Assembly (NCBI RefSeq): GCF_937941905.1
Contig: NZ_CALDGS010000129.1
Span: 1 to 32,902 of the forward strand
Direction of reading: 5' to 3'
DNA: 32,902 bases
Source: an uncultured Mycolicibacterium sp.
GTDB lineage: Bacteria > Actinomycetota > Actinomycetes > Mycobacteriales > Mycobacteriaceae
Shown: one piece after another, positions 1-7,546 of the stretch
Layout: every line of letters begins with the position of its first letter
Numbering within the stretch: the stretch's first letter is position 1
Translations under genes and position numbers: made by a program
The notes under the pieces: model-generated
What the model was told of the DNA's origin: nothing
The model's input: the letters and a program-made list of their open reading frames with translations, nothing else
Database searches by the model: none

Positions 1-1
1 C

Positions 2-940
2 GAGGACGTGGCCCGCAAGGGCGGGGTGTACGGCGTCACCCGGGGCCTGCTCGCCCACGCCGGGCCGGCCCGGGTGTTCGACACCCTGCTCGACGAGCAG
101 ACCGTCCTCGGCCTGGCGCTGGGCGCGGGGATCTCCGGGCTGCTGCCCATCCCGGAGATCCAGTACCTGGCCTACCTGCACAACGCCGTCGACCAGCTCC
201 GCGGCGAGGCCGCCAGCCTGCAGTTCTTCTCCGACCGGCGCTACCGCAACCCGATGGTGGTGCGCATCGCCGGCTACGCCTACCAGCGGGGCATCGGCGG
301 GCACTTCCACAACGACAACGCGGTCGCCGCGCTGCGCGAGATCCCCGGCATCGTCATCGCCTCCCCGGCCCGCCCCGACGACGCCGCCGCCATGCTGCAC
401 GCCTGCGTGCGCGCGGCCCGGGCGGCCGGCGCGGTGTGCGTGTTCCTCGAACCGATCGCCCTGTACCACACCCGCGACCTGCACGTCGAGGGCGACGGCG
501 GCTGGCTGGCGGCCTACCCGCGGCGGCCGATGACCCGCATCGGCACCGCCCGCTGCTACGGCGACGGCACCGACCTGACCGTGCTCACCTTCGGCAACGG
601 GCTGCGGATGAGCCTGCGGGCGGCCGCCCGGCTGCGCCGCGCCGGCATCGGCGTGCGGGTGCTCGACCTGCGCTGGCTGGCCCCGCTGCCGGTGGCGGAC
701 ATGCTGCGCGCCGCCCGCGCGACCGGCCGGGTGCTCGTCGTCGACGAGACCCGCGCGAGCGGCGGGGTGAGCGAGGGTGTCGTCACCGCGCTGATCGACC
801 ACGGTTTTGCCGGCCCGATCGCCCGGGTGGCCGGCGCCGACACCTTCATTCCGCTCGGCGCCGCCGCCGCCCACGTGCTCGTCGACGAGGCGCGCATCGA
901 GGCCGCCGCACAACGGCTCTGCGCCGCCCGGCGGTCTTGA
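2..940 (+). CDS. Thiamine-diphosphate-dependent 2-oxoacid dehydrogenase E1, beta-type region (5' end outside window)
   Basis: The reading frame is open to the left edge, so the gene is 5'-truncated by the window; the first visible residues (ED, then VARKGGVYGVTRGL) match the GEDV..GG..GVT.GL block near the start of an E1 beta module. Further family blocks are PIPEIQYLAYLHNAVDQ, a GGHFHNDN stretch, FLEPIALYHTRDL and the C-terminal transketolase-like VVDETRASGGVSEGV. E1 beta pairs with E1 alpha to decarboxylate a 2-oxoacid on thiamine diphosphate and pass the acyl group to lipoyl-E2 in the cytosol. The HFHNDN and ALYHTRDL blocks recall the roughly 720-residue actinobacterial proteins in which alpha and beta modules are fused, so this may be the C-terminal half of a fusion (inference). 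The GTG at 8 is internal, not the start. The substrate (pyruvate or branched-chain) is undetermined. Confidence 0.82.
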   Translation, partial: EDVARKGGVYGVTRGLLAHAGPARVFDTLLDEQTVLGLALGAGISGLLPIPEIQYLAYLHNAVDQLRGEAASLQFFSDRRYRNPMVVRIAGYAYQRGIGGHFHNDNAVAALREIPGIVIASPARPDDAAAMLHACVRAARAAGAVCVFLEPIALYHTRDLHVEGDGGWLAAYPRRPMTRIGTARCYGDGTDLTVLTFGNGLRMSLRAAARLRRAGIGVRVLDLRWLAPLPVADMLRAARATGRVLVVDETRASGGVSEGVVTALIDHGFAGPIARVAGADTFIPLGAAAAHVLVDEARIEAAAQRLCAARRS

Positions 941-955
941 TACGTTGAGCTGGTG
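941..955 (+). promoter_or_regulatory. Leaderless promoter of the CoA-transferase gene
   Basis: A TACGTT hexamer (941-946, fits TANNNT) begins directly after the upstream stop codon and is followed by six bases and then GTG at 953. That spacing puts the transcription start at or next to the start codon, the mycobacterial leaderless layout. No Shine-Dalgarno or clear -35 is seen. Confidence 0.55.
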
Positions 956-2188
956 ACGCAGACGACGCCGTCGGCGCGCCCGCTGGCCGGGGTGCGGATC
1001 GTGGAGATCGCCAGCTTCGTCGCGGTGCCCTCGGCGGGCATGACGCTGGCCCAGCTCGGTGCCGAGGTGATCCGCGTCGACCCGATCGGCGGCGCGGCCG
1101 ACTACCGCCGCTGGCCGGTCACCGCCGACGGCGAGAGCATCTACTGGGCCGGGCTGAACAAGGGCAAACGCTCGGTGGCGGTCGATCTGCGCGCGGCGGC
1201 CGGGCAGCGGTTGGTGCGCCGGCTCATCACCGAGGCCGGTGTGTTCATCACCAACGCCACCGGCCGGGACTGGCACGGCTACGAGTCGCTGTCGGCCGAG
1301 CGGCCCGATCTGATCCAGGTCGAGGTCACCGGCCGCGCCGACGGCGGCACCGGGGTGGACTACACCGTCAACGCCGCGGTCGGCTTCCCGCTGGTGACCG
1401 GGCCGGCCGAGCTGGACACCCCGGTCAACCACGTGCTGCCGGCCTGGGACGTCGCCTGCGGGCTCTACACCGCGCTGGCGGTGGTCACCGCGCTGCGCGA
1501 GCGTGACTGCACCGGCGCCGGCCGGCACATCGTCATCCCGCTGGAGAACGTCGCGCTGGCGGTCGCCGGCAACCTCGGTTTCCTGACCGAGCCGATGATC
1601 AACGGCAGCGCCCGGCCCCGCATCGGCAACGCGCTCTACGGCAGCTACGCCGAGCACTTCACCTCCGCCGACGGGGCGGCGTTCTTGGTCGTCGCGCTCA
1701 CCCCGCGCCACTTCCGCGACCTGACCGAGCTCACCGGCACCACGAAAGCCGTTGCGGCGGTGGAGGAGGCGCTGGGCGCGGACTTCCGCCGGGAGGGCGA
1801 CCGGTACCGCCACCGCGACGTGCTGACCGGGCTGTTCACCGGGTGGTTCCGGGAGCGCACCGCCGCCGAGATCGCCGAGGCGCTCGCGGGCACCTCGGTG
1901 CTGTGGGAGCGCTACCGCGACTTCGCCACCGTCGCCCGCGAGGACCGGGTGCGCGCCAACCCGCTGTTCACCGAGCTCGACCAGCCGCGCATCGGCCGCC
2001 ACTACGCGCCCGGGCTGCCGATGGCGATCGACGGGGTCTACCCGCCGGCCGAACCGGCCCCCGCCCTCGGCGACGACACCGCCGCGGTGCTGGCCTCCTG
2101 GCTCGGCATGGCACCCGCCGAGATCGCCGAACTCGTCGCATCGAAGGTCGTCGAATCGAGGGTCGGGGCAACGGAATCGCAATCATGA
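953..2188 (+). CDS. Class III CoA-transferase (CaiB/BaiF family)
   Basis: A 411-residue protein that starts with the family's N-terminal block (PLAGVRIVEIASFVAVPSAG, then LAQLGAEVIRVDPIGG) and carries NKGKRSVAVDL. CoA-transferases of this family move CoA between acyl-CoA and a free acid, or act as 2-methylacyl-CoA racemases, through an aspartyl-CoA intermediate. Asp136 in GVDYTVNAAVG aligns with the catalytic Asp of the usual GYD...QA.SG motif, so the protein should be active. The start is the GTG at 953, supported by a leaderless promoter 12 bases earlier. The downstream thioesterase begins inside its stop codon (ATGA), so the two are co-translated and probably act on the same acyl-CoA pool. 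The substrate is unknown; alpha-methylacyl-CoA racemase is an alternative description. Confidence 0.85.
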   Translation: MTQTTPSARPLAGVRIVEIASFVAVPSAGMTLAQLGAEVIRVDPIGGAADYRRWPVTADGESIYWAGLNKGKRSVAVDLRAAAGQRLVRRLITEAGVFITNATGRDWHGYESLSAERPDLIQVEVTGRADGGTGVDYTVNAAVGFPLVTGPAELDTPVNHVLPAWDVACGLYTALAVVTALRERDCTGAGRHIVIPLENVALAVAGNLGFLTEPMINGSARPRIGNALYGSYAEHFTSADGAAFLVVALTPRHFRDLTELTGTTKAVAAVEEALGADFRREGDRYRHRDVLTGLFTGWFRERTAAEIAEALAGTSVLWERYRDFATVAREDRVRANPLFTELDQPRIGRHYAPGLPMAIDGVYPPAEPAPALGDDTAAVLASWLGMAPAEIAELVASKVVESRVGATESQS

Positions 2189-2988
2189 GTGTGCTCGTCG
2201 ACGTGCTGACCCTGCGCCCCGGGGAAGGGGCGGACGTCTGGATCGGCGCCGGTGCCGGCCCGGCGGGCAAACGCGCCTACGGCGGCCAGCTGCTCGCCCA
2301 GAGCCTGGCCGCGGCGGCCCGCACCGTCGAACCCGACCGCGCCCCGGTCAACCTGCACCTGCAGTTCCTGCGCGCCGGGGACGCCGGGGAACCCGTGCAG
2401 TACACCGTGACCCGGGTGTTCGACGGCCGCACCGCCAGCGCCCGGCGCATCGAGGCGCACCAGGGCGGCCGGTTACTGACCACCGCCACCGCGTCGTTCG
2501 CCGTCGCGCTGCCCGGCCCCGAGCACGGCCGGCGCGACTTCATCCCGGCCGACCCCGAGGCGCTGCCGCGCACCGGGCCGGCCGGGCCCGCCCCGTCGCT
2601 GCCGGCCGACGAGCTCGACATCCGCATCGTCGACGAGGGGGTGGGGGAGTCGTTCGTGCGGTTCCTGTGGTGGCGGGCCACGGTGCCGCTGCCCGACGAC
2701 CCGCTGCTGCACACCCTCGTCGCCGTCTACGTCACCGACGTCTACCTGATCGACCCCGCCCTGCAGGTACACGGCCACTCGATGGCCGCCCGCACCCACC
2801 GCAGCGGCACCACCGACGCCGCGGTGTGGTTCCACCGCCCGCTGCGCGCCGACGCCTGGAACCTGCTGGAGTGCGTCTCGCCGGCCGCCGGCCGCGGCCG
2901 CGGGGTGGTCACCGCCGGCCTGGTCACCGCCGACGGGGTGGTCACCGCGACGCTGGCGCAGGAGGGGCTGATCGCCGACCGGACGTGA
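2185..2988 (+). CDS. Acyl-CoA thioesterase II (TesB-like double hotdog)
   Basis: A 267-residue protein with two hotdog domains: an N-terminal half with YGGQLLAQSLAAAARTV and LHLQFLRAGD, and a C-terminal half with HGHSMAARTHRS and WFHRPLRADAWNL. It hydrolyses acyl-CoA to free acid and CoA. Asp211 (TTDAAVWFH) and Gln259 (AQEGL) occupy the positions of the catalytic Asp and Gln of Escherichia coli TesB. The ATG at 2185 overlaps the TGA of the CoA-transferase by ATGA, which fixes the start; the same frame is open further upstream only because of high GC. The length is slightly below the roughly 285 residues of E. coli TesB. Chain-length preference cannot be read from sequence. Confidence 0.88.
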   Translation: MSVLVDVLTLRPGEGADVWIGAGAGPAGKRAYGGQLLAQSLAAAARTVEPDRAPVNLHLQFLRAGDAGEPVQYTVTRVFDGRTASARRIEAHQGGRLLTTATASFAVALPGPEHGRRDFIPADPEALPRTGPAGPAPSLPADELDIRIVDEGVGESFVRFLWWRATVPLPDDPLLHTLVAVYVTDVYLIDPALQVHGHSMAARTHRSGTTDAAVWFHRPLRADAWNLLECVSPAAGRGRGVVTAGLVTADGVVTATLAQEGLIADRT

Positions 2989-3010
2989 CCTGAATTACGT
3001 CGCACGCAGA

Positions 3011-3046
3011 TTGATCGTGCCCTAACTATTAGGGCACGATGGGGTT
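3011..3046 (+). promoter_or_regulatory. Perfect 12-bp inverted repeat over the promoter of the MarR gene
   Basis: Arms ATCGTGCCCTAA (3014-3025) and TTAGGGCACGAT (3029-3040) are exact reverse complements with a 3-bp CTA spacer. A possible -35 TTGATC (3011-3016) and -10 CACGAT (3035-3040), 18 bp apart, lie at the two ends of the dyad, and the -10 is six bases before the GTG at 3047. A dimer bound here would cover both promoter elements, so autorepression by the adjacent MarR protein is the simplest reading. The repeat is seen directly; the regulator assignment is inference. Confidence 0.8.
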
Positions 3047-3583
3047 GTGACCGCCGCGCAGGACATCGACCCCCTCGCCCTCGAGCAGCAGGTGTGCTTC
3101 GCGCTCGCGGTCACCAACCGTGCGGTGCTCGCGGTGTACCGGCCGCTGCTCGAGCCGCTCGGGCTGACCCACCCGCAGTACCTGGTGATGCTCGCGCTGT
3201 GGGACCATCACAAGGTGGCCGGCCCGGACCGGCCACCCATGACGGTCAAACAGATCGCCGAGGTGCTGCAGCTCGACTCGGCCACGCTGTCGCCGATGCT
3301 CAAACGGCTCGAGGCGTTGGGGCTGATCACCCGGGCCCGGTCGGCGACCGACGAACGGACCACCGAGGTCCGGCTGACCGGGCAGGGCATCGCGCTGCGC
3401 AGCCGCGCGCTGTCCATCCCGGCGGCGGTGGTCGAACGGCTCGGCGTGGACCTGGCCGAGCTCGAGCACCTGCGCGAGGTGCTCACCCGGATCAACGCCG
3501 CGGCCCTGGCCGCCGGCGCGCTGCCGGCAGCCCGGCCGGCCCGGACCGACAACAGTTCCCCCGAACGCCCCCACGACAGCTAG
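3047..3583 (+). CDS. MarR-family regulator of the OhrR type
   Basis: A 178-residue winged-helix regulator. The N-terminus QQVCFALAV-x8-VYRPLLEPLGLTHPQYLVMLALWD and the DNA-binding part LQLDSATLSPMLKRLEALGL..R.RSATDERTTEVRLT closely follow the OhrR subgroup (LCFALY...YRPLL..LGLTYPQYL; LDSGTLTPLLKRLE). OhrR senses organic hydroperoxides through a single N-terminal Cys; Cys17 is at that position and Tyr31 matches one Cys-binding Tyr, but the second conserved Tyr is His42 (THPQYL instead of TYPQYL). No ohr peroxidase gene is adjacent. The extra C-terminal tail, about 25 residues rich in Ala and Pro, is not part of the fold. The start GTG sits six bases after a -10 hexamer inside the palindrome. 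The DUF5313 gene follows after 8 bp and is probably co-transcribed. Confidence 0.85.
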   Translation: MTAAQDIDPLALEQQVCFALAVTNRAVLAVYRPLLEPLGLTHPQYLVMLALWDHHKVAGPDRPPMTVKQIAEVLQLDSATLSPMLKRLEALGLITRARSATDERTTEVRLTGQGIALRSRALSIPAAVVERLGVDLAELEHLREVLTRINAAALAAGALPAARPARTDNSSPERPHDS

Positions 3584-3591
3584 GAAGACAG

Positions 3592-4008
3592 ATGGCCGCG
3601 GACAAGCCCAACCTGTGGCAGTACATCCTCTACTCGTACGGCAAACGGCTGCCCGACTCGATGCGGGACTGGGTGGCCAACGACCTCACCGGTCCGGGGG
3701 CGATCCGCCGGCACGTGCTCCGGATGGCGATCCCGCCGATCTTCGTGCTCGCGCCGCTGTGGCTGCTGCCGGCCAGCCTGTACGTGCACATGGAGATGAC
3801 CGTGCCGATCTACATCTGGGCGATCCTGATGTCGGTCGCGCTGAACAAGGTGTGGCGCCGCCACCGGCTGGCCCAGCACGGCATCCCGCCCAAGCTCATC
3901 GACGACGTCGAGCGGCAGAAGAAGGCCCGGATGCACGAGGACTACATCCGCCGGTTCGGGCCGCGCAGCGAGGAATCCGACTGGCACTCGAGCAGCGCCC
4001 CGTTCTAG
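3592..4008 (+). CDS. DUF5313-type membrane protein
   Basis: A 138-residue protein that looks like the mycobacterial DUF5313 family: N-terminal KPNLWQYILYSYGKRLPDSMRDWVANDLTGPGA, two hydrophobic segments at roughly residues 45-63 and 67-85 (MAIPPIFVLAPLWLLPAS and VPIYIWAILMSVALN), then a basic cytosolic tail ending in ESDWHSSSAPF. No function is established for the family. The ATG at 3592 has a purine-rich ribosome site (AGGAAG) just upstream and follows the MarR stop by 8 bp, so it may be expressed and repressed together with the regulator. Confidence 0.75.
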   Translation: MAADKPNLWQYILYSYGKRLPDSMRDWVANDLTGPGAIRRHVLRMAIPPIFVLAPLWLLPASLYVHMEMTVPIYIWAILMSVALNKVWRRHRLAQHGIPPKLIDDVERQKKARMHEDYIRRFGPRSEESDWHSSSAPF

Positions 4009-4034
4009 GGGTTCGGGTTCCGGGGGGTCGGACG

Positions 4035-4050
4035 TAGACTGCCGCAGGTG
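4035..4050 (+). promoter_or_regulatory. Leaderless promoter of the hemophore-related gene
   Basis: TAGACT (4035-4040, fits TANNNT) is followed by seven bases and GTG at 4048. There is no Shine-Dalgarno. The gene therefore probably has its own leaderless transcript although it is only about 40 bp downstream of the DUF5313 gene. Confidence 0.6.
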
Positions 4051-4419
4051 ACCAACCTGACTCGCAGCATCGCGTGCGGCGGTGCGCTGGGCATCCTCGC
4101 CGTCGGCTGGTTCGCCGCCCCGGCCGGGGCCCAGCCCGACCCGTGCAGCGCCGGCAACGCCGCCACCACCGCCAGCCAGGTGCTGGCCGCCGCCGGCGCC
4201 TACCTGACCAGTCATCCCGACGCCGACGCGGTGCTCACCGAGGCGGCCAAGCTGCCCGCCGCGCAGGCGCAGGAGTCCGTGCGCGGCTATTTCACCGCCC
4301 ACCCCAACGAGTACTTCGACCTGCGCGGGATCGCCCAGCCGCTGACCGACCTGCGCAACCGGTGCGGAGTGTCGCTGTCGCCGGGCCATCTCGGGGCGCT
4401 GCTGGACGAGTTGTCCTGA
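4048..4419 (+). CDS. Secreted hemophore-related protein (Rv0203/Rv1174c-type family)
   Basis: A 123-residue protein with a Sec signal peptide (TRSIACGGALGILAVGWFAA, cleavage likely after PAGA near residue 28) and a small helical mature domain. The mature part has one Cys near each end (PDPCSAG and RNRCGV), consistent with a disulfide, plus the family block HPNEYFDLRGIAQPLTDLRNRCG. Relatives such as M. tuberculosis Rv0203 bind heme outside the membrane and hand it to MmpL transporters; whether this member binds heme is not shown, and heme ligands are not obvious. The start is the GTG placed by the leaderless promoter. A 7-bp hairpin follows the stop codon immediately. Confidence 0.8.
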   Translation: MTNLTRSIACGGALGILAVGWFAAPAGAQPDPCSAGNAATTASQVLAAAGAYLTSHPDADAVLTEAAKLPAAQAQESVRGYFTAHPNEYFDLRGIAQPLTDLRNRCGVSLSPGHLGALLDELS

Positions 4420-4440
4420 CGGCCCGCAATTCCCGGGCCG
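4420..4440 (+). terminator. GC-rich hairpin after the hemophore-related gene
   Basis: CGGCCCG (4420-4426) and CGGGCCG (4434-4440) form a perfect 7-bp stem with a 7-base loop, beginning on the base after the stop codon. There is no U-tract, which is common for mycobacterial hairpin terminators, so terminator function is likely but unproven. Confidence 0.5.
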
Positions 4441-4521
4441 GGGTCTGTGGATCGATCCTGGTCTGGGGATAACCGGCGCTGAGTGCGCGGATCCGTCGGT
4501 GTCCCGGCCCAGGCTGGGGCC

Positions 4522-4884
4522 ATGACCACGATGAGTCGCGCCGAGATCGGCGCCCTGGGCGAACAACTCGCCGTCGACCACCTCACCGGCCTCGGCCTGC
4601 GGGTGCTCGGGCGAAACTGGCGCTGCCGCTACGGCGAACTCGACATCGTCGCCGCCGACCCGGCCACCCGCACCGTGGTGTTCGTCGAGGTCAAGACCCG
4701 CACCGGCGACGGATTCGACGCGGTGGAGGCGGTCACCGCGGCCAAGGCGCGCCGGCTGCGCCGGCTGGCCGCGCTGTGGCTGGCCGCCCACCCCGGCGGC
4801 TGGGACGCGGTGCGCATCGACCTCATCGCGGTCCGTCTCGGCCGTGGCACCCCGCGGCTGCGGCACCTGCCGGGGGTGGGCTGA
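4522..4884 (+). CDS. YraN / UPF0102 endonuclease-like protein
   Basis: A 120-residue protein matching M. tuberculosis Rv2898c from memory: GALGEQLAVDHL, RNWRCRYGELDIVAAD, TVVFVEVKTRTGDGF. The GELDIV and FVEVKTR motifs carry the Glu, Asp and Lys of a restriction-endonuclease-like (PD-(D/E)XK) fold; the family is of unproven function but its fold and its neighbours (ComM/YifB, DprA) suggest a role in processing DNA. ATG 4522 and ATG 4531 are both possible starts; the first is preferred only because the Rv2898c N-terminus also begins upstream of the second. The comM gene starts 2 bp after the stop. Confidence 0.88.
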   Translation: MTTMSRAEIGALGEQLAVDHLTGLGLRVLGRNWRCRYGELDIVAADPATRTVVFVEVKTRTGDGFDAVEAVTAAKARRLRRLAALWLAAHPGGWDAVRIDLIAVRLGRGTPRLRHLPGVG

Positions 4885-4885
4885 G

Positions 4886-6397
4886 ATGACGCTGGGACGG
4901 GCGTTCTCGGTCGCGGTGCGCGGGCTGACCGGCGAGATCGTCGAGATCGAGGCCGACATCACCGCCGGGCTGCCCGGGGTGCACCTGGTCGGGCTGCCCG
5001 ACGCCGCGCTGCAGGAGTCCCGGGACCGGGTGCGCGCGGCGATCACCAACTGCGGCAACTCCTGGCCGATGGCGCGGCTCACGCTGGCGCTGTCCCCGGC
5101 CACACTGCCGAAGATGGGCTCGGTCTACGACATCGCGCTGGCCTGCGCGGTGCTCGCGGCGCACACCAGAGCGCGCTGGCCCCGGCTGGACCGGACGGTG
5201 CTGCTCGGCGAGCTGGCGCTGGACGGGCGGGTGCGGCCGGTCAAGGGGGTGCTGCCGGCGGTGCTGGCCGCCAAACGCGAGGGCTGGCCCGCGGTGGTGG
5301 TGCCGGCCGGAAACCTCGCCGAGGCCGGCCTCGTCGACGGCATCGAGGTGCTCGGCGTGCACACCCTGCGCCAGTTGCAGGCCTGGTTGACGGGCAAGAG
5401 TGAACTGGCCGGGCGGGTCGAGGCGAGCGCCGAAATCCAGGACCCGCAACCGGATCTGGCCGACGTGGTGGGCCAGCTGCAGGCCCGCTACGCGGTGGAG
5501 GTGGCCGCCGCCGGTGCCCACCACCTCATGCTCACCGGCCCGCCCGGCGTCGGTAAAACCATGCTGGCCCAACGGCTTCCGGCGTTGCTGCCGCCGCTGA
5601 GCGAGGCCGAGGCGCTGGAGGTCACGGCCATCCACTCGGTGGCCGGGCTGCTGTCGGAGCACACCCCGCTGATCACCCGGCCGCCGTTCGTCGCCCCGCA
5701 CCACACCTCCAGCGTGGCCGCGCTGGTCGGCGGTGGCGCCGGGCTGGCCCGGCCCGGTGCGGTCAGCCGCGCCCACCGCGGCGTGCTCTTCCTCGACGAG
5801 TGCGCCGAGATCGGCGCCGCCGCCCTCGAGGCGCTGCGCACCCCGCTGGAGGACGGCGAGGTCCGCATCGCGCGGCGCGACGGGGTGGTGCGCTACCCGG
5901 CGCGGTTCCAGCTCGTGCTGGCGGCCAACCCGTGCCCGTGCGCCCCGGCAGACCCGCGCGACTGCACCTGTCCGCCCCAGGTCAAACGCCGCTACCTGGG
6001 CAAGCTGTCCGGGCCGCTGCTGGACCGGGTGGACCTGCGGGTGGAGATGCACCCGGTGCGGGCCGGGGCGTTCGGCACCGAGGCCGCCGAGTCCACCGCC
6101 GCGGTGCGGGCCCGGGTGGCCGCCGCCCGGGCGGCCGCCGCCGAACGCTGGCGGCCCTACGGCATCGCCACCAACGCCGAGGTGAGCGGCCCGCTGCTGC
6201 GGCGCCGGTTCCGGCCCGGCCCGAAGGCGATGCAGCCGCTCACCGACGCCCTCGACCGCGGCCAGCTGAGCATCCGCGGCGTGGACCGCTGCCTGCGGGT
6301 GGCCTGGACGCTGGCCGACCTGCACGGCCGCACCCGGCCCGACCCGGACGACGTCGGCGCCGCGCTGAGCTTCCGGCAGGCCAGGGGGCTGCCGTGA
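4886..6397 (+). CDS. YifB/ComM-type Mg-chelatase-like AAA+ ATPase
   Basis: A 503-residue protein, the same length as I recall for Rv2897c. It has an N-terminal Lon-like ChlI domain (about residues 1-190: EIEADITAGLPGVHLVGLPDAALQESRDRVRAA), an AAA+ core with Walker A GPPGVGKT (218-225) and Walker B VLFLDE (300-305), a Cys-rich insertion NPCPCAPADPRDCTCPP, and a C-terminal Mg-chelatase helical domain. ComM is a hexameric helicase that promotes branch migration during natural transformation; in mycobacteria the role is unproven. The start ATG is 2 bp after the yraN stop, and dprA starts within its stop codon. The alternative name, competence-related Mg-chelatase, is the same family. Confidence 0.93.
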   Translation: MTLGRAFSVAVRGLTGEIVEIEADITAGLPGVHLVGLPDAALQESRDRVRAAITNCGNSWPMARLTLALSPATLPKMGSVYDIALACAVLAAHTRARWPRLDRTVLLGELALDGRVRPVKGVLPAVLAAKREGWPAVVVPAGNLAEAGLVDGIEVLGVHTLRQLQAWLTGKSELAGRVEASAEIQDPQPDLADVVGQLQARYAVEVAAAGAHHLMLTGPPGVGKTMLAQRLPALLPPLSEAEALEVTAIHSVAGLLSEHTPLITRPPFVAPHHTSSVAALVGGGAGLARPGAVSRAHRGVLFLDECAEIGAAALEALRTPLEDGEVRIARRDGVVRYPARFQLVLAANPCPCAPADPRDCTCPPQVKRRYLGKLSGPLLDRVDLRVEMHPVRAGAFGTEAAESTAAVRARVAAARAAAAERWRPYGIATNAEVSGPLLRRRFRPGPKAMQPLTDALDRGQLSIRGVDRCLRVAWTLADLHGRTRPDPDDVGAALSFRQARGLP

Positions 6398-7515
6398 GCC
6401 GGGCCGAGCGGCTGGCGTGGGCCTACCTGTCCCGGGTCGCCGAACCACCCTGCCCGGACCTCGCCGCCCTGGTGGGGCAGGTGGGCCCGGTGGCGGCCGC
6501 CGCACGCATCCGGCGCGGCGAGGTCACCGGACGGCTCGCCGAGCGCACCGCCGCGAGACGCGAACTCTACTGCGCCGCAGAGGATCTCGACGTGCTCGAC
6601 GCGTTGGGTGGGCGACTGGTCACCCCGGACGACGACGAATGGCCGGCCTGGGCCTTCCGGGCGTTCGCCGGGGCGGGCGCCCGGCCGGACGGGCACCCGC
6701 CGCTGGTGCTGTGGGCGGCGGGCCCGGCCCGGCTGGACGCGGTGGCCGACCGGGCGGCCGCACTGGTCGGCACCCGGGCGGCCACCGGCTACGGCCTGCA
6801 CGTCGCGGCCGACCTGGCCGCCGGGCTGGTGCAGCGCGACGTCGCGGTGGTCTCCGGCGGCGCCTACGGCATCGACGGCGCGGCCCACCGCGCCGCCCTG
6901 GCGACCGAGGGGCTGACGGTGGCGGTGCTGGCCGCGGGCCTCGACGTGCCGTACCCGGCCGGGCACACCGCGCTGCTGCGCCGCATCGCCGAGGACGGCC
7001 TGGTGGTCAGCGAGTACCCGCCCGGCACCCGGCCGGCGCGGCTGCGCTTCCTCACCCGCAACCGGCTGGTCGCCGCGCTCGCCGGCGCCACCGTGGTGGT
7101 GGAGGCGGGCCTGCGCAGCGGGGCAGCCAACACCGCCGCCTGGGCCCGCGCCCTGGGCCGGCCGGTCTGCGCGGTGCCCGGCCCGGTCACCTCCGCGGCC
7201 TCGGCGGGCTGTCACGTGCTGCTGCGCGACGGCGCCGAACTCGTCGGCCGTGCCGAGGAGATCGTGGAACTCGTCGGCCGGGCCGGCGAGCTGGCCGGCG
7301 AGCCGGCGCACCCGGCCGCGCCGCTGGACGGGCTGGGGGAGACCGAGCGGCGGGTGCACGACGCGCTGCCGGCCCGCGGCTGGCGCACCCCCGACGAGCT
7401 CGCGGTGGCCGCCGGGCTGCCGGCGCCGCGGGTGCTCGGCGCGCTGGCACTGCTGGAGCTGGCCGGGCTGGTCACCCGGCGCGACGGCCGGTGGCGGCTG
7501 CGGCCGCCCGTATAG
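6394..7515 (+). CDS. dprA: DNA-processing protein DprA
   Basis: A 373-residue protein with a central Rossmann-like domain: VGTRAATGYG (125-134), SGGAYGIDGAAH (154-165), VLAAGLDVPYPAGH, VSEYPPG, RNRLVAALAGATVVVEAG and AVPGPVTS. The N-terminal helical region and a C-terminal winged helix (ALPARGWRTPDELAVAAGL) complete the usual three-part architecture. DprA binds single-stranded DNA and loads RecA during transformation; its role in mycobacteria is not settled. The GTG at 6394 overlaps the comM TGA (GTGA), showing translational coupling; yraN, comM and dprA form one unit. The next gene has its own promoter overlapping this stop codon. Confidence 0.93.
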   Translation: MSRAERLAWAYLSRVAEPPCPDLAALVGQVGPVAAAARIRRGEVTGRLAERTAARRELYCAAEDLDVLDALGGRLVTPDDDEWPAWAFRAFAGAGARPDGHPPLVLWAAGPARLDAVADRAAALVGTRAATGYGLHVAADLAAGLVQRDVAVVSGGAYGIDGAAHRAALATEGLTVAVLAAGLDVPYPAGHTALLRRIAEDGLVVSEYPPGTRPARLRFLTRNRLVAALAGATVVVEAGLRSGAANTAAWARALGRPVCAVPGPVTSAASAGCHVLLRDGAELVGRAEEIVELVGRAGELAGEPAHPAAPLDGLGETERRVHDALPARGWRTPDELAVAAGLPAPRVLGALALLELAGLVTRRDGRWRLRPPV

Positions 7516-7541
7516 TCGAGCCCGACGGCCGACGAGGGGAG
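7511..7541 (+). promoter_or_regulatory. Promoter and ribosome site of the siderophore-interacting protein gene
   Basis: TATAGT (7511-7516) overlaps the dprA stop codon and fits a strong -10. The predicted start site near 7523 gives a leader of about 24 bases that contains the purine-rich ribosome site GAGGGGAGA (7535-7543) just ahead of the GTG at 7547. Confidence 0.6.
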
Positions 7542-7546
7542 ACGAC

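Noticed and set aside
3580..5103. 507-codon open frame on the - strand across DUF5313, hemophore-related, yraN and comM genes
   Set aside because: No protein family is recognisable, composition is low complexity (Gly, Arg, His, Gln rich), and four well-supported + strand genes occupy the space.
4823..6505. 560-codon - strand frame opposite comM
   Set aside because: Antisense shadow of third-position GC; comM has intact Walker motifs on the + strand.
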